From the NCBI GenBank assembly GCA_963749825.1, contig CAVVOI010000012.1:1178001-1242000 (forward strand): a DNA stretch of 64,000 nucleotides, read 5' to 3'. Below the pieces are notes generated by a model that saw only the letters and a list, made by a program, of their open reading frames with translations, was not told the DNA's origin and did not search any database. This DNA is from UBA11865 sp963749825 (GTDB taxonomy: Bacteria > Chloroflexota > Anaerolineae > Promineifilales > Promineifilaceae). Numbering within the stretch: position 1 is the first letter of the stretch; each line of letters begins with the position of its first letter. Made by a program: the position numbers and the translations under genes. Positions 8,411-17,204 of this stretch are shown here, piece after piece.

Positions 8411-8981
8411 GCAAAAACCACCAATAGATGATGATGAGATCGACGAAGTAAATGAAAGCCACAAATAAGGCAATTACCCACATCCAGACCTCGATTTTGC
8501 CGGCTAACGCCAGGCCTAAAAAGAGAACAGCAGCGCCGATCAAGGCGCTTCCGGCTAGTCCCGTCTGCAAAGCTGACAGGAACGAAAGGCTCCAAGGCTC
8601 AAACTTCTTGGCAATGGTTGTCTCTCCTGCAACTAGTGCCTCTTGCAGGTCGGACTCCTGGGAGTGTTCCACAATAAATGCTTTGATTTGATTTAAGGCG
8701 CTGGCATTTGTAAACCAAGTTTGGCGCATGCGGATTAGCTGGACAAGCATCAAGGCAGCGTAGGCGCAGAGCAGGAAAAAAAATCCGCTCATCGCCAGCG
8801 CTATAGCCTGGCTTGCCAATTGTCCAGACTGGGCGCCAAATATGACCACGAATAAAGCACCCAGGGTCAGAAGATAAAGGGTACCGACCCGCGATCGTTC
8901 CGCGCTCGATGCTGAGTTCGCACGCGAAAGATGTTCATATTCGGCCGTGAGCATGTCGGCTAGGTTCAAATCGTCTATCAT
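8397..8981 (-). CDS. Membrane protein of unknown function, four predicted helices
   Basis: This 194-residue protein has a short soluble N-terminus (about 35 residues), two membrane helices at about 35-82, a cytoplasmic-looking segment of about 50 residues and two more helices at about 130-188. The C-terminus is RDKE. It overlaps the HD hydrolase gene downstream, so the two are probably co-translated. I do not recognise the family. The paired-helix layout recalls two-helix effector or scaffold proteins, but no specific motif supports that. Confidence 0.75.
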   Translation of the reverse strand: MIDDLNLADMLTAEYEHLSRANSASSAERSRVGTLYLLTLGALFVVIFGAQSGQLASQAIALAMSGFFFLLCAYAALMLVQLIRMRQTWFTNASALNQIKAFIVEHSQESDLQEALVAGETTIAKKFEPWSLSFLSALQTGLAGSALIGAAVLFLGLALAGKIEVWMWVIALFVAFIYFVDLIIIYWWFLRDKE

Positions 8982-9026
8982 CTATGCTTCATTCCCAGTT
9001 GAGCGTTTCCAATAAAGTAGCAAAAA

Positions 9027-11255
9027 TCATTGCTCCCAAGCGTATGGTCGTAAAGGTTCTATCCCATAATAGAGCTCAATGATCCTACGGAAGACAGGCG
9101 CTGCCACCTCAGAGCCTTCGCCCGAATTTTCAATCATCACCACGACAGCAATCTCCGGTTCTTCGATCACCGTTCCATCGGCCTGCGTATAAGGTGCAGA
9201 CGGCGCGTAGCCAACAAACCAGGCGTGGGAATTATCGATGACGGTTTCGGCCGTTCCGGTCTTTCCGGCCGTGGGCACGGGAAAATCTTCAAATTGAAAC
9301 GATGCCGTACCAAAAGCGTCACTAGTCACCTTATTCAGGCTATCCTGTATGGCCAGTAGATATTCAGGCGACAAGGGCAACTCGCCCTGTTCTTCAACCG
9401 GCCAAGGCTCTTCTGGCGCGCCACCGCCAGCGCCTATGCGGTCAATGATCGTCGGTTTGTACAATGTGCCACCATTCGCGATAGCGGCGATGATCCGGGC
9501 CATTTGTAATGGCGTAACCTGAACAAATCCCTGGCCAATTGCCATATTGACCGAATCGCCAGGAACCCATCCTTCGCCCACGTTTTCCAATTTCCAATCG
9601 GGATCGGGGATGGTGCCGCCGACTTCCGGTAAACCTTCGATGCCGGTGGGTTCGCCTAATCCAAATCCCCGGGCTGTATTCGGAAGAATGAAGGGATCCG
9701 TTTGGTCCAGCGTGTAGCCCACGTCGTAAAAACAGGAATTGCAGGATACGACGAGAGCCTGGCTGAGGCTAATGGTGCCGTGTCCTCCTTCACGCCAATC
9801 TCGTTTGACAAAGGCGTCACCTAGCCGGTTCCAGGTGCCGGTACTGGTATAACGGCTGCTCGGCGTATACAACCCGCTGTTCATTCCAGCCGAAAATGTA
9901 ATCAATTTAAATATTGAGCCTGCCGGATATTCGCCTTGGGTGACCCGGTTCAGCAATGGCCGTCCGGGATCGTTTAGCACTCTGCCTAATTCCACATTGG
10001 CATTGACCCGCAAGGCGTCGAAGATGGCCGGGTTATAATCGGGGTAGCTGGCCATGGCCCGGATCGCCCCGCTGTTGACGTCGATCACCACCGCCGAACC
10101 CGCTTCAGCTAATGGGTGACTAGTGATGAGGTCCGCCAGCGCTTGTTCGACGCCGGCCTGAAAATCCCGGTCAATGGTCGTGAAAATACTGCGAGACTGT
10201 TTCGGTTCTTGCTCGGCGATGGTTTGAATATGTTCTCCACTAGGGCCGACGATACTTAATATGCCACCCCGATCGCCGCTTAGATATTCTTCAGCCCAGC
10301 TTTCAACGCCCGCTAGCCCAACTTGTTCATCGCCTCGATAACCTTGAGCTATGTACCGATCCACGCTTTCGGCCGGAATATAGCCAGTGTAACCGACGAT
10401 GTGCGGGGCAATGCCTTCCGGCGTATATAACCGGGACAAACGGTCCTCGGTTACCAGGCCGGCGCCAATATAGGGTTGCAACAGACCGAAATTCTCTTCC
10501 ATGATTTCGCCAGTGATATCGCCAATAGGCACATACCAATCAGGCAAAGCCGCAGCGTAAAGGAATTTAATATCGTCGGTGGTCATATTCAAGACCTGGC
10601 TTAGCGCGGCAAGTAGACCAGGTTCATCCTCGATCCGGCCGGGTATCACGCCTAGCGTTATGACCGAGCCTTGATAAGCCAACGCATTTCCATCTTTATC
10701 ATAGATGTTGGCCCTGGCAGGAATCCTGTGCTCTGTATAAAGACGTTGCCCACCATCCAATTCAGGCAAAATGAGGCTTTCATCCCAAACGATGCCCCAC
10801 CGGCCGTCACTAAAAACCAGGTCGGCCACGTGATCCCTCGTCACCTGACCCACCGCGGCCGTATCCCAGGTTACCCGGATGCCAAGTTCAGCCCGTTCCC
10901 CTTCCTGGCGTGATGACAATGGCTGGCTGCTGATCACCAACACGGTAGCCGCTTCCATCATATCTTCGTAGAACTCTACAAATGTCCGGCTATCCACCAA
11001 GGCTTGGCTTTGGGGAGACAGTAGGCTATACATGCCCAGGTAATCTTTGGCCTCCCAGGCTCGGTAAAATGCCAGGCCGATTCCTTCTGCGCCATCAGGG
11101 ATCGATGTCGCCGTCGGCTCAGGTGTGTTGGTTGGCAAGGGCGTCAAGGTGGCCTCTTGATAAGCGTCCTCGACCAAAGCAGGAACAGATAGAGACTCGC
11201 CACAGGCAGCAAGCAGTAGCATAAGACCTAATATTGTTAGATATTTCAATTTCAT
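9027..11255 (-). CDS. Penicillin-binding protein, lipoprotein transpeptidase with MecA-like N-terminus
   Basis: This 742-residue D,D-transpeptidase cross-links peptidoglycan outside the cytoplasmic membrane. It begins with a signal ending in the lipobox LLAAC. Residues about 50-150 resemble the NTF2-like MecA N-terminal domain, followed by the PBP dimerisation domain with YDKDGNALAYQG. The transpeptidase motifs are SIFK at 447-450 (catalytic Ser447), SCN at 504-506 and KTGT at 665. The ATG at 11255 is preferred over the in-frame start at 11303 because it begins directly at the lysine-containing signal. A lipoprotein anchor instead of a membrane helix is unusual for class B PBPs but occurs in MecA-type proteins. 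Confidence 0.92.
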   Translation of the reverse strand: MKLKYLTILGLMLLLAACGESLSVPALVEDAYQEATLTPLPTNTPEPTATSIPDGAEGIGLAFYRAWEAKDYLGMYSLLSPQSQALVDSRTFVEFYEDMMEAATVLVISSQPLSSRQEGERAELGIRVTWDTAAVGQVTRDHVADLVFSDGRWGIVWDESLILPELDGGQRLYTEHRIPARANIYDKDGNALAYQGSVITLGVIPGRIEDEPGLLAALSQVLNMTTDDIKFLYAAALPDWYVPIGDITGEIMEENFGLLQPYIGAGLVTEDRLSRLYTPEGIAPHIVGYTGYIPAESVDRYIAQGYRGDEQVGLAGVESWAEEYLSGDRGGILSIVGPSGEHIQTIAEQEPKQSRSIFTTIDRDFQAGVEQALADLITSHPLAEAGSAVVIDVNSGAIRAMASYPDYNPAIFDALRVNANVELGRVLNDPGRPLLNRVTQGEYPAGSIFKLITFSAGMNSGLYTPSSRYTSTGTWNRLGDAFVKRDWREGGHGTISLSQALVVSCNSCFYDVGYTLDQTDPFILPNTARGFGLGEPTGIEGLPEVGGTIPDPDWKLENVGEGWVPGDSVNMAIGQGFVQVTPLQMARIIAAIANGGTLYKPTIIDRIGAGGGAPEEPWPVEEQGELPLSPEYLLAIQDSLNKVTSDAFGTASFQFEDFPVPTAGKTGTAETVIDNSHAWFVGYAPSAPYTQADGTVIEEPEIAVVVMIENSGEGSEVAAPVFRRIIELYYGIEPLRPYAWEQ

Positions 11256-11468
11256 AGGGTAATCTTCATTCGTTGGTAAGTAGATTATAACGGTCATTTG
11301 CATGATATGACCACTTGCACCGTGAGCTTCTTAAGGTTTTCACAAGCATATTCTAATTATGGTGTAATGTTTCCCACGTATCATTAGGCAATGCCCTGGT
11401 ATCGTTAATCTAAATAAACGATCGAAGTCCGATTACCCGACCGTCTACCCGAGAGGCCCTTAGGAGTA

Positions 11469-13604
11469 ATGATCTTGCAAATCTTAACCGGAAGTAATAA
11501 AAAAATCGCCATACTTCTACTAACTTTCATGCTGCTTTTAGCAGCGTGCGCAACGAATGATGGGATAGGAGCCGATCCCACTGATGATACGGCCCCAGAA
11601 GAAACGGACGAACTCGGTCCAACTCCGACTGAAGAAAGTAACAGCAACGACGAGACCGGGGAACAAACAGAAGATAGTACAGTGGCGGAGACAAAGGAAC
11701 AATCCTACGCTGGCGATGTGCCGGCGCCAGAATTTCCGGCCGGACTCGATTGGCTTAACGTCGACCAACCATTGAGCTTGGCAGATTTACGCGGAAAAGT
11801 CGTCTTGCTAGATTTTTGGACCTATGGCTGTATCAATTGCATGCATATCATCCCTGACTTGATGAAACTCGAGGAAAAATACGCCGACGAACTGGTCGTC
11901 ATTGGCGTTCATTCAGCCAAATTTGAAAATGAGGGCCAAACGGAGAATATTCGCAACGTAATCTTGCGTTATGAGTTAGAACACCCAGTGGTCAATGACA
12001 ATGAGTTTCAAATTTGGAGCCAATACGGCGCCCGGGCCTGGCCGACCCTGGTGATCATCGACCCGGATGGCAATGTTCTGGGCTATCACTCCGGCGAAGG
12101 AATCTACCAACCCTTTGACAACATCATCGGCAAAATGGTCGCCGAATTCGACGAGTTGGACCGGATTGACCGCACGCCTCTAGACCTCAAACTTGAGGAA
12201 GAAAGCCTCGTAGATTCACCCCTTCTCTTCCCTGGAAAAGTATTGCTCGACGAAGCCACAAACCGGCTCTTCATCTCCGATTCCAATCATAACCGGATAG
12301 TCGTCAGCGATCTAAAAGGCAACGTCTTAGAGGTCATCGGTAATGGGCTCGCCCAGTTAAAAGACGGCGATTTCGAGTCGGCCAGCTTCTTCCGGCCGCA
12401 AGGCTTAGCCCTGGTAGACGGTGATACGCTATATGTGGCCGACACGGAAAACCAGGCGATTCGAAAAATCGATCTTGAAGCAGGCCAGGTTGAGACGGTC
12501 GCTGGTACCGGAGAGCAGGTCTACACACGGCCTACCAAAGGTCCGGCTTTTTCGACGCCCCTAAATTCACCTTGGGATGTCTTGTATCACGATGGAAAAC
12601 TATTCATCGCCATGGCCGGGCAACACCAAATCTGGGTCTACACCCCTGAGGATGGAATAATTGACGGCTATGCCGGTTCCGGCCGTGAAGAATTAGAGGA
12701 CGGCCGGCTTACCCAGGGCGGCTTAAATCAGCCCAGCGGTCTGGCCACCGACGGCCAGCTTCTTTACATCGCCGATAGCGAAGCCAGCGCCATTCGCACA
12801 GCCGATCTGGATCCGGATGGCCGGCTGGAGACCATCGTCGGCACAGGACTCTTCGACTTCGGAGATGTGGATGGAACCGGCGACGATGTACGTTTACAAC
12901 ACCCCTTAGGCGTTGTTTATAAGGATGGCAATCTCTATATCGCCGACACATACAACAGCAAGATTAAGGTCGTCGATCCTGAGACTCAGGAAAGTTCGAC
13001 ATTGCTAGGAGGAAACGAGGCCGGCTGGCGTGATGGATCCGAGGCTCTTTTTAACGAACCAGGTGGCTTGAGCATTGGGAAGGATAAGCTGTATATCGCC
13101 GACACCAACAACCATGTCATTCGGGTGGCCGACCTGAACAGCAAGGAAGTATCGACCCTGGTATTGGTGGATAACGAGGGACTACTCACACGCCAGCCGG
13201 AAGGCGCCGAATACAGCGGAAAATCGATAACTTTAGAACCACAGAAGATCGTAGCCGGTCAGGGTACGGTCCAGCTTGATATCAACATACCGGTTGGTTA
13301 CAAAGTGAACGAATTCGCTCCTTTTTCTATGGAATGGGACAGTGATGGCGATGGTCTCTCATTCGATATGGAAGAGGCTAATCAGAGCATTGTGGAGCCT
13401 GAATTTCCCTTGTCTTTCGCGGCTGAATTCCAAGATGGCGAGAGCGAGCTAACCGGTGACCTGGTTATCTACTACTGCGATGATGACGCGCAAAGCCTCT
13501 GTTTCATCGAGCGCGTTCGGGTAACAGCCCCCCTGACCGTTTCTAGTGGTGGTCAGGACACCCTTGTTGTTTCGCACACGATTCCCGACCCATCAGACGG
13601 CTAG
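11469..13604 (+). CDS. NHLRC2-like lipoprotein: thioredoxin domain plus NHL beta-propeller
   Basis: This 711-residue lipoprotein carries the lipobox LLAAC, an acidic Thr/Glu linker to about residue 80, and then a TlpA/thioredoxin-like domain with the redox pair C121-I-N-C124 in WTYGCINCMH. From about 260 to 580 are repeated NHL blades (LYIADTYNSKIKV, LYIADTNNHVIRVADL) forming a beta-propeller. A beta-rich C-terminal domain follows from about 590. This order matches NHLRC2-type proteins, here exported and lipid-anchored. AGGAG at 11462 is only 2 nt from the ATG at 11469, so the TTG at 11475 (8 nt spacing) may be the true start. Its likely role is thiol-disulfide exchange at the cell surface; partners are unknown. 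Confidence 0.88.
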   Translation: MILQILTGSNKKIAILLLTFMLLLAACATNDGIGADPTDDTAPEETDELGPTPTEESNSNDETGEQTEDSTVAETKEQSYAGDVPAPEFPAGLDWLNVDQPLSLADLRGKVVLLDFWTYGCINCMHIIPDLMKLEEKYADELVVIGVHSAKFENEGQTENIRNVILRYELEHPVVNDNEFQIWSQYGARAWPTLVIIDPDGNVLGYHSGEGIYQPFDNIIGKMVAEFDELDRIDRTPLDLKLEEESLVDSPLLFPGKVLLDEATNRLFISDSNHNRIVVSDLKGNVLEVIGNGLAQLKDGDFESASFFRPQGLALVDGDTLYVADTENQAIRKIDLEAGQVETVAGTGEQVYTRPTKGPAFSTPLNSPWDVLYHDGKLFIAMAGQHQIWVYTPEDGIIDGYAGSGREELEDGRLTQGGLNQPSGLATDGQLLYIADSEASAIRTADLDPDGRLETIVGTGLFDFGDVDGTGDDVRLQHPLGVVYKDGNLYIADTYNSKIKVVDPETQESSTLLGGNEAGWRDGSEALFNEPGGLSIGKDKLYIADTNNHVIRVADLNSKEVSTLVLVDNEGLLTRQPEGAEYSGKSITLEPQKIVAGQGTVQLDINIPVGYKVNEFAPFSMEWDSDGDGLSFDMEEANQSIVEPEFPLSFAAEFQDGESELTGDLVIYYCDDDAQSLCFIERVRVTAPLTVSSGGQDTLVVSHTIPDPSDG

Positions 13605-13615
13605 GAATTTGATCG

Positions 13616-15313
13616 CTAATATTCACTGGATGCGAATACAGTTTCTAATAAGGAATGTCTTTCTTCTGGCGTCATCTCCCGGATTCTGGCGTAATCTTCG
13701 TTAAGGCCGGTCCAAAGATCCACGTTGAGCAACCGGCCATCATGCACCAGATAGGTATCGATGAAGGTCTGCCGGGTGGCCTGCGACCACATTTGGTCGG
13801 CCAGCAGATTTCCTAGTCCATAATGAATGAAACTCTCTTCGTGAAAGGCGAATCCTTGAGGGTGGTGGCCATGGCTGCCGCTAACGGCCGCTGCGCCGGC
13901 CTCTGCCAGGCGGTGAAATAACTCGCGCTGCTCGGGCCGGGGATCGTAGCGATAATCTTCGTTGTATTGCAACGTGACAATGACCAGGTTCCCCTCGTCG
14001 GATAATTGCTTGATTTGTTGCAATAAAAATCCGTAATCCTCGCAAGGCAACGATCCTGGATACCCTTCCCTGGCCCAAGCCATTTCCGGGCCAACCGGAT
14101 TACAGCCGACGAAAGCGATACGATTGCCATTGTGTTCCATCAGCAGCGGTTGGCGAGCATCGGCTAAATCTCTACCACCCCCGAATGTTTCTATGTCAAC
14201 TTGATCGTAAAGATCAAAGGTGTGCTGCAAACTGGCAGGTCCCCAATCGTTCAAGTGATTGCCGGTCATTTCATTCACGTCGATGCCCATCCAGGTCATG
14301 AGCGCCAAATATTCATCTCTGTTGCAGACATTGGCGCTGTCGAACGGATCGGGCATCGGGCAATCGCTGGCGAAGGCATTCTCGTTGCTCATATGGGCGA
14401 TATCAGCGGCCTGCAAAATGGGACCGGTTTCTTCAGCCGGATAGGTCAGGCCATACTTCTCCATCCGATCGGCCACTGCCCGCCGCATGCCCGCCGGTCC
14501 GGTCATCGTTATGTGGGTGATGCTAGTATCATCCCAATTGGTCGACGGACCGAGCCAGGCATCCAATACCTGCATGACAGCTTCTTGATCGCCGTCTACA
14601 CTTATGGGTACGGTAAGAGGGTAAGATTCAAGATCGAAATCGACGTCTACTGGCGCGCTACCATCCAGGTGCAATACTTTCAGTCGCGGATCCAACTTGT
14701 GAGCGGGCAAAATGGTCAGGGGCGTTTCCTGACCTTCACCTTGAGTCATCCAAAGCGTCTCCACTAATTTCTCACCCGGAACAATGGTTGCTCCGGCATC
14801 CGGCCGGCCCCACAGGGCCTGGAGAAACGCCTGGCTTTCATCTGTCAAAATCAACCTGCCGTAGCGCCAGGCGGCCTGGAGCTCAGCCAGGGAAATGTCG
14901 TCTTCGATCGTATAAAACGGAACAGCCGCCGCGTAGATCCAGGTTGCCAAAGGTTGGCCATCACCCAAAGTAACTTCAACCGTCCCGCTTTCTGACGCCC
15001 AGGAAAATGTACCCAGATTCTGGCTAACCAATACCTGTACCTGATCCGATATTTCGGGTGGAATAGCCTGCCCGTAGCTGATGCTTATGAGCTCCGCCGT
15101 AGGTTCGGCTAAAGGTGCCGCCGTCTCAGTTGGCTCCGCTAGAGCCTTTGCCGAAGTCGCCCTGACCAAAGCCTCGATGGTTGGCGACGGCCTGCCGGTG
15201 GAAACAGGAGTTGTCGTCGCTTGATGACTGGCAGTCGGGGGTTCCGGTCGGCAAGCAACGAATATCAAAGCCGTTACAGCTAAGAAGATTATTGAATAGC
15301 GTCTATTACTCAT
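13616..15313 (-). CDS. CapA-family (PgsA-like) lipoprotein with N-terminal solute-binding-like region
   Basis: This 565-residue protein has a signal with lipobox FVAC and a Thr/Pro linker. Residues about 80-270 resemble part of a periplasmic phosphate or solute-binding fold (VPFYTIEDDISLAELQAAW). The C-terminal half is the CapA metallophosphoesterase-like domain, with GNHLNDWGP, an AGAAAVSGSHGHHPQG segment and HYGLGNLLADQMW. CapA/PgsA proteins take part in poly-gamma-glutamate capsule production, but many homologues stand alone, as here. No capB or capC is nearby, so a capsule role is uncertain. Convergent with the NHLRC2-like gene (stops 11 nt apart). Confidence 0.85.
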   Translation of the reverse strand: MSNRRYSIIFLAVTALIFVACRPEPPTASHQATTTPVSTGRPSPTIEALVRATSAKALAEPTETAAPLAEPTAELISISYGQAIPPEISDQVQVLVSQNLGTFSWASESGTVEVTLGDGQPLATWIYAAAVPFYTIEDDISLAELQAAWRYGRLILTDESQAFLQALWGRPDAGATIVPGEKLVETLWMTQGEGQETPLTILPAHKLDPRLKVLHLDGSAPVDVDFDLESYPLTVPISVDGDQEAVMQVLDAWLGPSTNWDDTSITHITMTGPAGMRRAVADRMEKYGLTYPAEETGPILQAADIAHMSNENAFASDCPMPDPFDSANVCNRDEYLALMTWMGIDVNEMTGNHLNDWGPASLQHTFDLYDQVDIETFGGGRDLADARQPLLMEHNGNRIAFVGCNPVGPEMAWAREGYPGSLPCEDYGFLLQQIKQLSDEGNLVIVTLQYNEDYRYDPRPEQRELFHRLAEAGAAAVSGSHGHHPQGFAFHEESFIHYGLGNLLADQMWSQATRQTFIDTYLVHDGRLLNVDLWTGLNEDYARIREMTPEERHSLLETVFASSEY

Positions 15314-15613
15314 TCATTTGCTCGTAAGTTTCGCCGATTGTAGTACCCGCTTTCTAGGTTATTCAGATCCCGACTGGGATCATCTTCTTCTGCCGGTAAA
15401 GTGGCAGTTTTCACCAATTGTAACAAATGCGGTTGGCATCCCAATGATCGATTTGTCAGCCTAATGAATTGTGCTAGATTAACGACGTCTTTCCCAAAGC
15501 AGTTCGCGAACATAAGGTCAACAATTTTCCAGTCGTAGCCGCATGTTACGATATCATCGAGGGTACTAAATGAAAGGGGTGAAACCCGCTGCCAGGCAAA
15601 AACCAAAAGAACG
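15314..15613. other. Divergent intergenic region
   Basis: This 300-bp spacer separates the divergently transcribed CapA-like and phosphodiester glycosidase genes and should hold both promoters. A 98-codon frame on the - strand (15310-15606) has no recognisable product and would leave no room for promoters, so it is not called. No clear -35/-10 pair stands out. Confidence 0.4.
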
Positions 15614-16894
15614 ATGAATCAAAAAGCGCTGTATCGTATTCTGCCGGTCTTTGTCGCCGCCCTTTTTATTTGCCTGGTTGGCGTCTTTCTGCTGTTGATC
15701 AGCAAACCTGACCTGGCTGCCTCGGCCGTGTCCAGTTTGCGCCAAATCGCCGGCAATCATGCTGTCGCTCAACTGGAATCGGCCGCTTTTTTACTCCAGG
15801 ATCGGGCACTTCGCCAGGGTAGCGAACTAGGTCTGATCGAGGCAGAATCACCCTGGCAAACTGAAAAAAAGGAAAGAAGCGGCACGCTGATCTTGGCCCC
15901 CCTAGCTCCGGTTCCAACGGCCACACCAACGCCAACAGTAGAGGCGGAACAAGCATCAGGTTCAGCTCCCCCTACCCTGGTAGCTACACCCTATATTTTA
16001 CCGACACCGATCGTGATGCCAACGACCCAACCACTGCCGACCCCTGTAGCGAACAATTGGATCTTGGATGCGATTCCTCCCTTTGGCAACTTGGAAGGCG
16101 AAGGGCAGTGGCAGCCTTATCTAACCAGCGCCAATGGCAGCGTCGTAGGTCAACGTACATTTTTACAGCCTGATCCTGAGCGGCCGCACACTGTTGTTGC
16201 CATCGTCGCCTTCGACCTGAACAAAACCAGACTGCACTATGTCCTCGGCAGCGAAGAGCCGGCTTTGCCCGATGGTCCAAGGGGATATGGCTTAATCGAT
16301 CCCTTAGATAAGCAACCGGGAAACCTTTTAGCCACATTTAATGGTGGGTTTTTGGCCACGCATGGTGAATACGGAGCTATGTCTGGGGGCATCGTAGCCT
16401 TGCCGCCAAAGAATTGGGCTGGCAGCGTCGTTATCGGCCGAGACGGCCAGGTCCAGATCGGCGTATGGGGCGAAGATATTGATCCGGCCGGCGACTATGT
16501 TTCCCTCCGCCAAAATGCCAGCATCGTCGTTCATGATGGAAATACCAACGACAAAGTGTTTAATGGATCCGTAACCAGTTGGGGTGGGAACCTGGATGGC
16601 GTGATCGTGACCTGGCGTTCAGGATTAGGGATAAGCGCAGACGGTCAGGTTCTATACTACCTGGCCGGCCCGGCTATGAGCATGCCTATATTAGCCGAAA
16701 CGATGATCGCGACCGGGATTCAGGACGGCATCTTGCTCGATATCAACCCATATTGGGTTCATTTTACCGCCATTCGAACAGAAGGTGATCAGCTAACGGC
16801 CGAAACTCTTTTCGAAGAAGGGATGGAGACCCAGTCTGACAGGTATCTGCGCCAATCTCAACGAGACTTTTTTTACCTGACTTCCGCTCCATAG
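15614..16894 (+). CDS. Membrane-anchored phosphodiester glycosidase family (NAGPA-like) protein
   Basis: The 426-residue product has an N-terminal signal anchor (residues 8-30), a charged region, a Thr/Pro linker (about 100-155) and a C-terminal domain of about 270 residues. That domain contains LATFNGGFLATHG, a GRDGQVQIGVWG strand pair, RSGLGISADGQVLYYLAG and GIQDGILLDIN. These match the phosphodiester glycosidase (NAGPA) domain, which in mammals uncovers mannose-6-phosphate and in bacteria acts on exopolysaccharide or phosphodiester-linked glycans. It should face outside the cell. The substrate is unknown. No convincing ribosome binding site precedes the ATG. Confidence 0.85.
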   Translation: MNQKALYRILPVFVAALFICLVGVFLLLISKPDLAASAVSSLRQIAGNHAVAQLESAAFLLQDRALRQGSELGLIEAESPWQTEKKERSGTLILAPLAPVPTATPTPTVEAEQASGSAPPTLVATPYILPTPIVMPTTQPLPTPVANNWILDAIPPFGNLEGEGQWQPYLTSANGSVVGQRTFLQPDPERPHTVVAIVAFDLNKTRLHYVLGSEEPALPDGPRGYGLIDPLDKQPGNLLATFNGGFLATHGEYGAMSGGIVALPPKNWAGSVVIGRDGQVQIGVWGEDIDPAGDYVSLRQNASIVVHDGNTNDKVFNGSVTSWGGNLDGVIVTWRSGLGISADGQVLYYLAGPAMSMPILAETMIATGIQDGILLDINPYWVHFTAIRTEGDQLTAETLFEEGMETQSDRYLRQSQRDFFYLTSAP

Positions 16895-17204
16895 TCAGAC
16901 TTTTCTCTTAATCGTCTAAATACATCACGGATCATTTCAGAGACCCGCTCGAAAGGCATGACTCACAACAAGTTCCTACCTTACAGACCAGTATTTGCCC
17001 CTAATATATTAAAGCTTATTGAACTGGGTGGTGCCAATTCGATAGTAGCGAGAAATCCCTATTGCCCCTTCATTAGAGAAAGACTATCTTGCCCTTAGAA
17101 GATAGAAAACAACTCTTCATCGATTTCTCTAGGGAACCATAACGTCCGCTCCCTCGTCTTCTAAAGCAGACCGTTAAATTCTCTGCAACCTGGAGGAATG
17201 AATC
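16895..17204. other. Intergenic region before the macroglobulin gene
   Basis: I find no coding frame in these 310 bp. An AT-rich box (TAATAT near 17002) could be a -10 element but lacks a convincing -35. A 7-bp inverted repeat (CTATCTT ... AAGATAG near 17085-17106) lies about 100 nt before the start codon. A promoter for the macroglobulin gene is expected here but not assigned. Confidence 0.35.

Noticed and set aside
8397..8981. Assignment of the four-helix protein to a known two-helix effector family
   Set aside because: Only general helix layout fits; no motif could be verified by eye.
14201..14767. 188-codon + strand frame inside the CapA-like gene
   Set aside because: Antisense shadow of a well-supported lipoprotein.
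15310..15606. 98-codon frame on the - strand between the CapA-like and phosphodiester glycosidase genes
   Set aside because: No recognisable product, and it would fill the only space for two divergent promoters.
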